Below are positions 34,154 through 40,549 of a stretch of DNA of 40,549 nucleotides, piece after piece. Where the stretch lies: assembly GCA_009995705.1 (NCBI GenBank), contig JAADBR010000021.1, positions 1-40,549 of the forward strand. The letters run 5' to 3'. The position numbers were made by a program, and so were the translations under genes. This DNA is from Microcystis aeruginosa W13-11 (GTDB lineage Bacteria; Cyanobacteriota; Cyanobacteriia; Cyanobacteriales; Microcystaceae). The notes beneath the pieces were generated by a model. It ran no database searches, was not told the origin of the DNA, and saw only the letters and a list, made by a program, of their open reading frames with translations. The first letter of the stretch is position 1; the number at the start of each line of letters is the position of its first letter.

Positions 34154-34816
34154 ATGGCCACTACCGCAGATGACGTATGGCAACTCCTCGCCGAATTAAC
34201 CATCAGGCAATCGGAATTAACTGCGGCTCAAAAAGAGACAGACCTACAACTCAAGGAAGTCAGTCAGGCACAGAAGGAGACCGATCGCCAACTGAAAGAG
34301 ACCGATCGCCAACTGAAAGAGCAACGGAAAGAGACCGATCGCCAACTTAAAGAGACCGATCGCCAACTGAAAGAATTAGGTAAACAAATTGGGGGACTCG
34401 GTGCAAAATTTGGCAGTTTTACCGAAGGTCTGGCTCTTCCCTCCATGGAAACGATTCTCAGACAACGCTTTGGCATGGAAATTATTAGTCCTAGTGTCCG
34501 CGCCAGCAAGGGAGGACAACACCTAGAGCTTGATGTCCTCGCCTATGCCAATGGTTATCTAAACACTGCCTATATTGTGGAAGTTAAAAGTCATGTCAGG
34601 GAAGATTCAATTACTCAATTAAAAAGTATTTTGCAACGTTTTCGTAGCTTTTTTCCTGAACATCAAGATAAAAAACTCTATGGTATTTTAGCCGCCGTTG
34701 ATATGTCCCCTGAATTACGTCAAAAAACCCTAGAAGAAGGACTTTATGTGGCTCAGATTCACGACGAAGTCTTTGAACTGGATATTCCTGAAAATTTCCA
34801 ACCCCTCAGCTATTAA
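34154..34816 (+). CDS. Coiled-coil protein with PD-(D/E)XK nuclease-like domain (DUF3782-like)
   Basis: 220 residues. Residues about 1-80 are a coiled coil made of a seven-residue repeat (ETDRQLK) following similar degenerate heptads. The C-terminal half contains LELDVLAY and, after about 12 residues, YIVEVKSH, the D...ExK arrangement of PD-(D/E)XK nucleases. This matches the DUF3782-type proteins that are very common in cyanobacteria and whose role is unknown. Ribosome site AAGGAAAG. The 3' end exists a second time as a fragment at 32385. 243 bases of divergent spacer (33911-34153) with one HIP1 site precede it. Confidence 0.85.
   Translation: MATTADDVWQLLAELTIRQSELTAAQKETDLQLKEVSQAQKETDRQLKETDRQLKEQRKETDRQLKETDRQLKELGKQIGGLGAKFGSFTEGLALPSMETILRQRFGMEIISPSVRASKGGQHLELDVLAYANGYLNTAYIVEVKSHVREDSITQLKSILQRFRSFFPEHQDKKLYGILAAVDMSPELRQKTLEEGLYVAQIHDEVFELDIPENFQPLSY
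34277..34372 (+). repeat. 21-base in-frame tandem repeat
   Basis: GAGACCGATCGCCAACTGAAA occurs at 34277, 34298, 34331 (one mismatch) and 34352, with a 12-base insert between the second and third units. Each unit adds one heptad (ETDRQLK) to the coiled coil, so slippage would change its length without a frameshift. Confidence 0.9.
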
Positions 34817-34884
34817 TTTTTCTTGATACCTCTAGGTCATTTTGGGGTGAAAACTTCAGATCGGTATCACTCTCTTCGGTTTTA

Positions 34885-35115
34885 TTGCCTAGATTCTTGC
34901 TCGGCAAAATAACGGGAATAAAGGCGATCAAAAAACCCCCTTATCAAGGGTTATATATTTATGGATTTGTTGAGACAAAAACTGGAAAAAATCTCTGGTA
35001 TTTAATCCCAAGAGTTAATCATCATCAACATTTTGAAACGATTAAAGACATGGGAAAAATTCTAATAACTCGTTGTCAGTATCTCGAAAGAATGACTAAT
35101 GAAATTAAAAGCTGA
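34885..35115 (+). pseudogene. Transposase remnant, IS630-like
   Basis: About 76 codons from a TTG with no ribosome site. The piece GLYIYGFVETKTGKNLWYLI followed by PRVN resembles the catalytic-domain strand of IS630-type transposases (a Y/W-x-Y-G-x-V-x-P/T-x-T-G pattern). No inverted ends or flanking duplication are evident, and the rest of the transposase is missing. Marks old mobile-element activity in this scarred stretch. 35116-35196 shows nothing clear. Confidence 0.4.
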
Positions 35116-35196
35116 CCCAATTATCATTGGCTCATTTATGATTGATTGTTATCAGCTTTTCAAAACAAAATTTAGTATTAATCAGCAAAATCTCGG

Positions 35197-35234
35197 AAAA
35201 AAATCCCCCCTTTTTACGAGAAATAAAAAGGGGG
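35197..35234 (-). terminator. Rho-independent terminator of gnd
   Basis: Read on the minus strand, CCCCCTTTTTA pairs exactly with TAAAAAGGGGG around the loop TTTCTCG, and the stem is followed by GATTTTTTT. It starts about 19 bases after the gnd stop codon. A classic intrinsic terminator. Confidence 0.85.
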
Positions 35235-35252
35235 AGAAAATATTAGATAGCT

Positions 35253-36680
35253 TTAGGATTCAGTCATCCATTCCGTATGGAAAAACTCGCCTCTAGGTTT
35301 ATCAGTACGTTCGTAGGTATGAGCGCCAAAGTAATCCCGTTGTGCTTGGGTGAGATTTTGCGGTAAGTTGGCCCGACGATAACTATCAAAATAGTCCAAA
35401 GAAGAACTAAAAGCCGGGACTGGAATTCCCAACTTATTAGCCAAGACTAACACCTCACGCCAGGCCTCTTGGCGATCGAGGATACTTTGCTTAAATTCCG
35501 GTGCTAACAACAAATTCGGCAGCCCAGGATTTTCCGCAAAAGCTTTGCGAATTTTATCCAAGAAACCGGCCCGAATAATACAGCCGCCCTTCCAGATCCG
35601 GGCCGATTCCGGCAGACTGATATTATAGTTAAACTCCTGAGAAGCTTTAGCGATTAAAGCCATACCCTGGGCATAGGAACACATTTTCGAGCAGTAAAGA
35701 GCATCACGCACCTTATCCACAAATATTGCCGCATCCCCCAGATAGGTTTCCCCAGGTCCGGGTAACTCTTTTGCAGCGGCCACCCGTTCATCCTTGTAAG
35801 CGGACATGACGCGAGCATTAACCGCAGCATAAATGGTCGGAATTGGCACCCCCAACTCCAAGGAACTTAACACAGTCCAGCGTCCGGTTCCCTTTTGTCC
35901 CGCCGAATCCAAGATTAAATCTATCAGATGATGACCGGTTTCTGGGTCAACACACTTAAAGATATCGGCGGTAATTTCAATTAAATAAGAATTAAGCTCA
36001 TCGGTGCGATTCCACTCCGTGAAAGTTTCCTGTAACTGCTGATTGCTCAGTCCTAGACCATTTTTCAGCACATCGTAGGCTTCCGCAATTAACTGCATAT
36101 CGCCGTACTCGATGCCATTGTGAACCATTTTCACATAATGGCCTGCCCCCCCGGAACCCACATAGGTGACACAGGGACCATCATCGACTTGGGCGGCAAT
36201 TTTAATTAAAATCGGCTCTAATTCCCGATAGGCGAACTCTGTACCCCCCGGCATCAGGGAAGGACCGTGCAGAGCGCCTTCTTCGCCACCACTGACTCCC
36301 ATGCCGACAAAACCCAGTTTAGTGGTTGATTCTAGGTCGCGGGTGCGTCTTTCCGTGTCCTCGTAGAGGGAGTTACCGCCATCGATAATCATATCTCCTT
36401 CTTCAAGAAGGGGTTTTAATTGTTCGATCACGGCATCCACCGGCGGGCCAGCTTTTACCATGACCAGAATTTTGCGGGGACGCTCTAAAATTTGGACGAA
36501 TTCTTCTAAACTATAGGCCGCCTTGACATCTTTGCCGACGGCGCGAGTTTCCATAAATTCTTTAGTTTTGCTGGCGGTGCGATTGTAAACGGCGATGGGA
36601 AAACCCCGACTCTCCACATTGAGAGCGAGATTTTCTCCCATGACAGCTAGTCCGATAACACCGAAGGTACGTTTAGTCAT
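35253..36680 (-). CDS. gnd: 6-phosphogluconate dehydrogenase, decarboxylating
   Basis: Converts 6-phosphogluconate to ribulose 5-phosphate with NADP reduction and CO2 release, in the oxidative pentose phosphate pathway. 475 residues, normal length. The N-terminal Rossmann motif is GVIGLAVMGENLALN. The substrate region has GVSGGEEGALHGPSLMPGG and the catalytic HYVKMVHNGIEYGDMQ with its Lys and Asn. The C-terminal end has RDYFGAHTYER. All landmarks of the family are intact. A strong terminator follows. Upstream lies a 379-base spacer. This is a housekeeping gene and marks the end of the variable region. Confidence 0.98.
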   Translation of the reverse strand: MTKRTFGVIGLAVMGENLALNVESRGFPIAVYNRTASKTKEFMETRAVGKDVKAAYSLEEFVQILERPRKILVMVKAGPPVDAVIEQLKPLLEEGDMIIDGGNSLYEDTERRTRDLESTTKLGFVGMGVSGGEEGALHGPSLMPGGTEFAYRELEPILIKIAAQVDDGPCVTYVGSGGAGHYVKMVHNGIEYGDMQLIAEAYDVLKNGLGLSNQQLQETFTEWNRTDELNSYLIEITADIFKCVDPETGHHLIDLILDSAGQKGTGRWTVLSSLELGVPIPTIYAAVNARVMSAYKDERVAAAKELPGPGETYLGDAAIFVDKVRDALYCSKMCSYAQGMALIAKASQEFNYNISLPESARIWKGGCIIRAGFLDKIRKAFAENPGLPNLLLAPEFKQSILDRQEAWREVLVLANKLGIPVPAFSSSLDYFDSYRRANLPQNLTQAQRDYFGAHTYERTDKPRGEFFHTEWMTES

Positions 36681-36772
36681 AGAAATTCAGTCTCGGCTGA
36701 TGCGTTCTTCTTCCCCTTTTAGCGCCTACTTTCCCTAAGATAGCTAAACTTTCCCTATTTCTTAAGCCTTGA

Positions 36773-36808
36773 CTGATCAGTGATCAGTGATCAGTAATCA
36801 GTGATCAG
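36773..36808. repeat. TGATCAGT tandem repeat in a 379-base spacer
   Basis: Four to five units of the self-complementary octamer TGATCAGT, one with a single change (TAATCAGT). Each unit contains GATC. The surrounding spacer (36681-37059) between the divergent gnd and MBL-fold genes must hold both promoters, but I see no convincing -35/-10 pair and no gene. Similar CAGTGATCAGT tracts are common in intergenic DNA of Microcystis-like genomes, as I recall. Confidence 0.75.
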
Positions 36809-37059
36809 ATTTGGGTTTTCAGTGACCAGCATTGAGTGAGGAATGTTACAGCGTTTCTCCTCAAGGTGAAGTGTAACCTAATTTGGTATCATCCCCAGAC
36901 GACTGGCTATTGTTGCCTGTTCCCTAAAACCAGAGACTTCCTACCTCACCATTAAGATAACTGCTATGAATGGCATTCACTGATGACTGAAAAACCCCCA
37001 AGCGCAGAAAAATTAATGCTAATGTTAAATTAAATTAAAAAAATCCTCATTCTCCTTAT

Positions 37060-37842
37060 ATGCAGTTAACTTGGCTTGATAGTAATTCTTGGTTAATCGA
37101 AATCGGGGGAAAACGCCTGCTTCTCGATCCCTGGTTGGTGGGTTCCCTGACTTTTGGTAATTTAACTTGGCTATTTGAGGGCAAAAAAACCGCTAATCAT
37201 GCCATTCCCGAAAATATCGATCTGATTCTTCTCTCCCAAGGTTTGGAAGATCACGCTCATCCTCCTACTTTACAGGTACTCGATCGCCAAATTCCCGTGG
37301 TAGCTTCTCCGAATGCCGAAAAAGTCGTTAAATCCCTCAATTATACCCATCCCATCCCTTTAACCCACGGTGCTAGTTATATCTTTGACAATGCGATCGA
37401 AATTACTGCTGTCCCCGGTTCTCCAGTCGGGCCGACTCTGGTGGAAAATGGTTATGTTATCAAGGAATTAGCGACAAATCAGAGTATCTACTACGAACCC
37501 CACGGTTATCATTCTCCTATCCTCGATTCTCTTGGTAAAATCTCCGTGATTATCACTCCTTTGATTGACTTAAAAATACCTTTCCTCGGACCAGTAATCA
37601 AAGGACAAGAAAGCGCCTTAGCAGTCTGTAAGCGTCTGCAACCTCAATATATTATTTCTACGGCTGCCGGTGGTGATATCGAGTTTAAAGGATTATTGAT
37701 GGCGGTGTTAAGTGCTGGGGGTAGTCCCGAATCTTTTCAAGAATTATTAACATCCCATGACTTGCCGACAAAGGTAATTGATCCTCGTCCTTGGCAACCT
37801 TTTACAGTGGAATTAGGCGAGTGCGTCCCCGGTTTGAGCTAA
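37060..37842 (+). CDS. Metallo-beta-lactamase-fold protein with altered metal motif
   Basis: 260 residues. Starts MQLTWLDSNSWLIEIGGKR, then LLLDPWL, typical of UlaG-like/UPF0173-type MBL proteins. The usual THxHxDH metal motif reads SQGLEDHAHP at about 61-70: the first two His are missing while Asp-His remain. Later metal-ligand positions are also unclear, so hydrolase activity with two zinc ions is doubtful. This variant is, as I recall, conserved in cyanobacteria, so it is probably a real protein with a changed function rather than decay. Role unknown. Followed by a 279-base gap with one hairpin. Confidence 0.85.
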   Translation: MQLTWLDSNSWLIEIGGKRLLLDPWLVGSLTFGNLTWLFEGKKTANHAIPENIDLILLSQGLEDHAHPPTLQVLDRQIPVVASPNAEKVVKSLNYTHPIPLTHGASYIFDNAIEITAVPGSPVGPTLVENGYVIKELATNQSIYYEPHGYHSPILDSLGKISVIITPLIDLKIPFLGPVIKGQESALAVCKRLQPQYIISTAAGGDIEFKGLLMAVLSAGGSPESFQELLTSHDLPTKVIDPRPWQPFTVELGECVPGLS

Positions 37843-37953
37843 TCTTAGTTAAGGGAAGAATAGAAAAAAAACTGACTATTTCTTCCCGATTTTTATCTAA
37901 AACAGTAGAATTTTTTAATTGTTTGAAAAGACTGGCTCTCTTAAATATTGGGT

Positions 37954-37980
37954 GTAAAATGGGGAGCATCCCCATTTTAC
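37954..37980. terminator. Perfect 12-base-pair hairpin, terminator-like
   Basis: GTAAAATGGGGA and TCCCCATTTTAC pair perfectly around a GCA loop, 111 bases after the MBL-fold gene. No strong T-run follows on either strand apart from the A/T-rich stem, so it may be a terminator or a small repeat. The rest of 37843-38121 shows nothing I can name. Confidence 0.45.
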
Positions 37981-38121
37981 TATGAGTAAGAATACTTGGT
38001 GTTTACTGAATAACTGCGGTGGTAGATTGTAAAACGTCCAGTTTACACAGCCCGAAATCTTGGCGATTTTTAGTCCAGAAAACTATATAATTAAAAGTGG
38101 CTCTTCTCTGCTAAATTGTCT

Positions 38122-39075
38122 ATGAATCAGTTGCCCTTATTTTCTCAATCAAAATCAGTGCGGGACTTTTATCAACCTGATGCTGAAATAATTCTTTATC
38201 AAGGAGATAGCAATAATTTTATTAAGACTATACCAGATAATTCTGTGAGCTTGATTATTACTTCTCCTCCCTACAATTTAGGAAAAGACTACGAAAAAAA
38301 AATCTCTTTGGATACTTATCTGGAAACCCAAACCAAAATTATGCGAGAATTCTCTAGAATCTTGCAAGATAATGGCAGTATTTGCTGGCAGGTGGGAAAT
38401 TTCGTTCAAGAGGGTGAAGTTTATCCTTTAGATATTTTTTATTATCAGCTATTTAAACAAATGGGTTTCTTTTTAAGAAATAGAATTGTCTGGCATTTTG
38501 GCCATGGATTACATACTTCTAAAAGATTTTCTGGCAGATATGAAACTATTTTATGGTTGACAAAAACCGATAAATATACCTTTAATCTTGATCCGGTGAG
38601 AATTCCCGCTAAATACCCCGGTAAGCGTCATTTTAAAGGTAAAAATATCGGTAAACCCTCTGGTAATCCTTTAGGGAAAAATCCCAGCGATGTTTGGGAG
38701 TTTTTAGCACAAGAATGGGATGAGTTACTGTGGGATATTCCTAACGTTAAATCTAATCATCCAGAGAAAACTATCCATCCTTGTCAATATCCAATCGAAT
38801 TAGTAGAAAGATGTGTTTTAGCCTTGACAAATGAGGGGGATTGGGTTTTTGATCCCTTTGCTGGAGTCGGAACTTCTCTGATTGCTAGTATTATGCACAA
38901 TCGTCGAGGGATGGGAAGTGAAAAAGAAGCAGAATATGTGAAAATTGCCAAGGAAAGAATCGCCGCTTATTTACAAGGAAATCTCAAAATTCGTCCTTTA
39001 GGAAAACCTATTCATCAGCCTAATGGTAAGGAAAAAGTTGCTCAAATTCCCGAAGAATGGCACAATAATATATAG
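38122..39075 (+). CDS. Site-specific DNA methyltransferase (beta class, N4-C or N6-A)
   Basis: 317 residues from the ATG at 38122; a TTG two codons upstream is in frame but less likely. Catalytic motif TSPPYNLGKDYE comes first (about 52-63) and the SAM-binding motif FDPFAGVGTSLIAS near 250, the order of beta-class amino-methyltransferases. SPPY instead of DPPY leans toward N4-cytosine methylation. A target region lies between them. No restriction gene is next to it, so it looks like an orphan methyltransferase, which are common in cyanobacteria. Recognition site cannot be read from sequence. Ends 119 bases from a convergent glycosyltransferase gene. Confidence 0.9.
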   Translation: MNQLPLFSQSKSVRDFYQPDAEIILYQGDSNNFIKTIPDNSVSLIITSPPYNLGKDYEKKISLDTYLETQTKIMREFSRILQDNGSICWQVGNFVQEGEVYPLDIFYYQLFKQMGFFLRNRIVWHFGHGLHTSKRFSGRYETILWLTKTDKYTFNLDPVRIPAKYPGKRHFKGKNIGKPSGNPLGKNPSDVWEFLAQEWDELLWDIPNVKSNHPEKTIHPCQYPIELVERCVLALTNEGDWVFDPFAGVGTSLIASIMHNRRGMGSEKEAEYVKIAKERIAAYLQGNLKIRPLGKPIHQPNGKEKVAQIPEEWHNNI

Positions 39076-39194
39076 GAAGTAACACTGAATCTCCCCAAGA
39101 AAGTACAGGTTTTTGCTCTCATATACTTGGGTTTTAATGCTTAGTGCTGTCTAACCCATCCTACAATGATTGATCAGGTTTTTTGTCACCATTT

Positions 39195-40265
39195 TTAGAG
39201 AAAACTTTGCAGAATTGTGGCGGTTTCTTGTCCAGTTTTTTGCCAACTAAAAAGCTGTGCGCGCTGGCGACTCAGGGATTTTAATTTAAGACGTAATTGT
39301 TCATTGGTGGCGATTTGCTGCATTGCCTCTCTCATCTCATCAATACTATAGGGATTAATTAAAATTGCCGCATCTCCTGTGACTTCCGGGAGAGAGGAAA
39401 GATTAGAAGTAATCACAGGAGTTCCACAGGCGATCGCTTCTAGTACAGGTAATCCGAAACCTTCCCAAAGGGAGGGATAAACTAAAGCAGTTGCTTGGTT
39501 TAAAAGTTGCGGCAATTCTGTATAGGAAACATAGTTTAAAAATTGCACTCTTTGAGAGATTGATAATGCTTCTACCTGTTGCTGTAGAGTCGGGGTAAAA
39601 CGGGGGTCAAATTGACCGACGATTAATAATTGATATTCGGAATCGATTTGGGAAAAAGCAGTAATTAAACGAGCCAGATTTTTATGAGGATCATAACGAC
39701 CAAGATAGAGAAAATAGGGACGAGTCGCCAGATTTAAAGGACGAAAATTATGATAATCATATCCAGAAAGAATCACGGTTATTTTGTCAAGAGGTATGTT
39801 AAAAAACTTATTAATATCGGCGGCCGTTGCTTGGGAAACAGCGATAATATGTGTCGCTTTTTTCAGGACTTGGGGTAAATAGTATTTATTATAAAAAGTT
39901 AGGGGAGAAAATTTCGGAAATCGTAGGGGAATTAAATCATGGACTGTGACAATATAGCGGCAATTTCCATAAATAGGTGCTTCGGGAATGGGGGTAAATA
40001 GCAGGGAAGATTTCAATTTTTGATAGGTTTGATATAGTTGGGTTTCTGTCCAAATTAAGCGCCTAATATTACCTTTAGTTCCTTCTTCTTGGGTGAGGTT
40101 TGCCGACACAGGATAGCTGTTAAAATCTGGGTAACTATTAGAAGTGATTAGGGTAGGATTTAAGTTAGCTAATTGGGGAATTATATTTTTAGTATAGGTA
40201 GTCAGTCCAGTATATTTAGTACCGAGAAAAGCGAGATTGATTAATAATTGATGATCTCTATTCAT
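39195..40265 (-). CDS. GT4-family glycosyltransferase
   Basis: 356 residues with a GT-B fold. The N-terminal domain holds [14 protein letters not shown] and [11 protein letters not shown]. The C-terminal domain has [15 protein letters not shown] and the nucleotide-sugar motif [18 protein letters not shown] (E-x7-E). Such enzymes transfer a sugar from a nucleotide donor, often to polysaccharides. The acceptor and sugar are unknown. It is a complete, normal-length member. No other polysaccharide genes are visible, but an insertion sequence starts just upstream (40363), so its original neighbourhood may have been split. A dispersed repeat sits 13 bases before its start codon and could hold or disrupt its promoter. 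Confidence 0.92.
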   Translation of the reverse strand: MNRDHQLLINLAFLGTKYTGLTTYTKNIIPQLANLNPTLITSNSYPDFNSYPVSANLTQEEGTKGNIRRLIWTETQLYQTYQKLKSSLLFTPIPEAPIYGNCRYIVTVHDLIPLRFPKFSPLTFYNKYYLPQVLKKATHIIAVSQATAADINKFFNIPLDKITVILSGYDYHNFRPLNLATRPYFLYLGRYDPHKNLARLITAFSQIDSEYQLLIVGQFDPRFTPTLQQQVEALSISQRVQFLNYVSYTELPQLLNQATALVYPSLWEGFGLPVLEAIACGTPVITSNLSSLPEVTGDAAILINPYSIDEMREAMQQIATNEQLRLKLKSLSRQRAQLFSWQKTGQETATILQSFL

Positions 40266-40278
40266 AGATATTAGCTAG

Positions 40279-40362
40279 TTAAGTAGGTAGGTGTTAAAAG
40301 TTGTCAGACACCCCCCTTATCAAGGGGGGATTAAGGGGGGATCCGCACCCCCCTTATCAAGG
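40279..40362. repeat. Dispersed hairpin repeat, copy C
   Basis: Begins TTAAGTAGGTAGGTGTTAAAAG, the reverse complement of the tails at 6141-6165 and 7585-7613, then has CCCCCCTTATCAAGGGGGG and a second half-hairpin CCCCCCTTATCAAGG that stops abruptly at 40362, where an insertion sequence begins. It occupies the upstream region of the glycosyltransferase gene. Confidence 0.7.
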
Positions 40363-40549
40363 TAGGGCTGTTTCATTCTCCCATCAGAATATCAAAAGTA
40401 AAAGCGATCACTATCAGGTAAAATGAAAAGTGACAGCCAACCTTTAAAATATATGTTGAGCTTAATAGAAAAACTGAAACAAGTCAAGGACTTTCGGAAA
40501 GATAAAGGAAAAAGACACCCTTTATGGATAGTATTAGTAGTAATAGTAC
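40363..40549 (+). mobile_element. Left end of an insertion sequence (ISAs1-like)
   Basis: At 40363 the hairpin repeat is interrupted by TAGGGCTGTTTCATTCTCCC, which looks like an IS terminus, and 90 bases later a transposase starts. The boundary is inferred from the broken CCCCCCTTATCAAGGGGGG palindrome. The right end and any target duplication lie outside the window. Confidence 0.6.
40453..40549 (+). CDS. ISAs1-family transposase, N-terminal part
   Basis: 32 codons from ATG to the window edge. The peptide has LIEKLKQVKDFRKDKGKRHP followed by a hydrophobic LWIVLVVIV. This is the pattern of the N-terminus of ISAs1/H-repeat transposases (a DPR/DFRxxxGKRHPL segment before a hydrophobic helix). 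The catalytic DDE domain is not in the window. Frame is open to the end, so it may be intact. Confidence 0.7.
   Translation, partial: MLSLIEKLKQVKDFRKDKGKRHPLWIVLVVIV

Noticed and set aside
34264..34509. Minus-strand repetitive open frame opposite the coiled-coil gene
   Set aside because: Its repeats are the reverse reading of the 21-base unit; the plus-strand gene has a ribosome site and a known domain.
36773..36808. Possible operator or CRISPR in TGATCAGT repeats
   Set aside because: No spacers and no regulator nearby; it looks like a simple intergenic repeat tract.
37791..37985. Open frame overlapping the end of the MBL-fold gene
   Set aside because: It overlaps the real gene and runs through a perfect hairpin; no ribosome site.
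1..40549. tRNA, rRNA or riboswitch
   Set aside because: I saw no T-loop-like GTTCRA arms with matching acceptor stems and no recognisable riboswitch core, though a covariance-model search was not possible.

Overview
The window looks like a piece of a Microcystis-type cyanobacterial chromosome. It has low to moderate GC, at least seven HIP1 palindromes GCGATCGC (6577, 9566, 26645, 29947, 31739, 34038, 39430), dispersed CCCCCCTTATCAAGGGGGG-type hairpin repeats, transposon scraps, and cyanobacterial families such as GUN4 and a DUF98/Ycf21-like chorismate lyase. About 27 kb (127-27409) is one specialised-metabolite locus. It combines a chorismate lyase-like protein, a stand-alone adenylating enzyme plus carrier protein, an A-MT-PCP-C NRPS whose pocket suits a basic amino acid and whose nested methyltransferase implies N-methylation, a cis-prenyltransferase homologue, a sulfotransferase, an aminotransferase and a McyH/SbmA-like exporter. 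From memory, this fits the aeruginoguanidine/microguanidine pathway of Microcystis (sulfated aromatic unit, N-methylated and prenylated arginine). That assignment is from gene content only; no database was searched.

Layout. 127-2747 (+): two tandem paralogous helical proteins and a stand-alone thioester reductase. 10678-2776 (-): adenylating enzyme, ACP, HemN-like radical SAM, sulfotransferase, A-PCP-C NRPS, with two copies of a dispersed repeat in the gaps. 10917-14319 (+): a small Gly-rich membrane protein and a LamG-sulfatase. 14570-27409 (+): chorismate lyase-like, methyltransferase-like 1, cis-prenyltransferase-like, A-MT-PCP-C NRPS, class III aminotransferase, a broken gene, methyltransferase-like 2, thioester reductase 2, ABC exporter. 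27736-32001 (+): LamG-DUF2235 hydrolase, a second small Gly-rich membrane protein, and a coiled-coil/GUN4 protein. 32002-35250: scarred region with gene fragments, a hypothetical gene, an RTX protein and a coiled-coil/PD-(D/E)XK-like protein. 35253-40265: ordinary chromosomal genes (gnd, MBL-fold protein, DNA methyltransferase, glycosyltransferase). 40363-end: the start of an insertion sequence.

How it may work together (inference): 4-hydroxybenzoate from chorismate is loaded on the ACP and tailored; a reductase plus aminotransferase turns a thioester into an aldehyde and then an amine; the A-MT-PCP-C protein supplies N-methyl-arginine; prenylation uses the cis-prenyltransferase homologue and/or the two helical proteins; the sulfotransferase sulfates; the ABC protein exports. 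No ketosynthase is visible, so any chain-extension enzyme lies outside the window.

Most noteworthy signals: nearly every enzyme type occurs twice; both NRPS condensation domains lack the catalytic second His; both methyltransferase-like proteins lack the usual catalytic His; and two LamG-hydrolase/small-membrane-protein pairs with different catalytic domains flank the biosynthetic genes, which may be an undescribed modular system.
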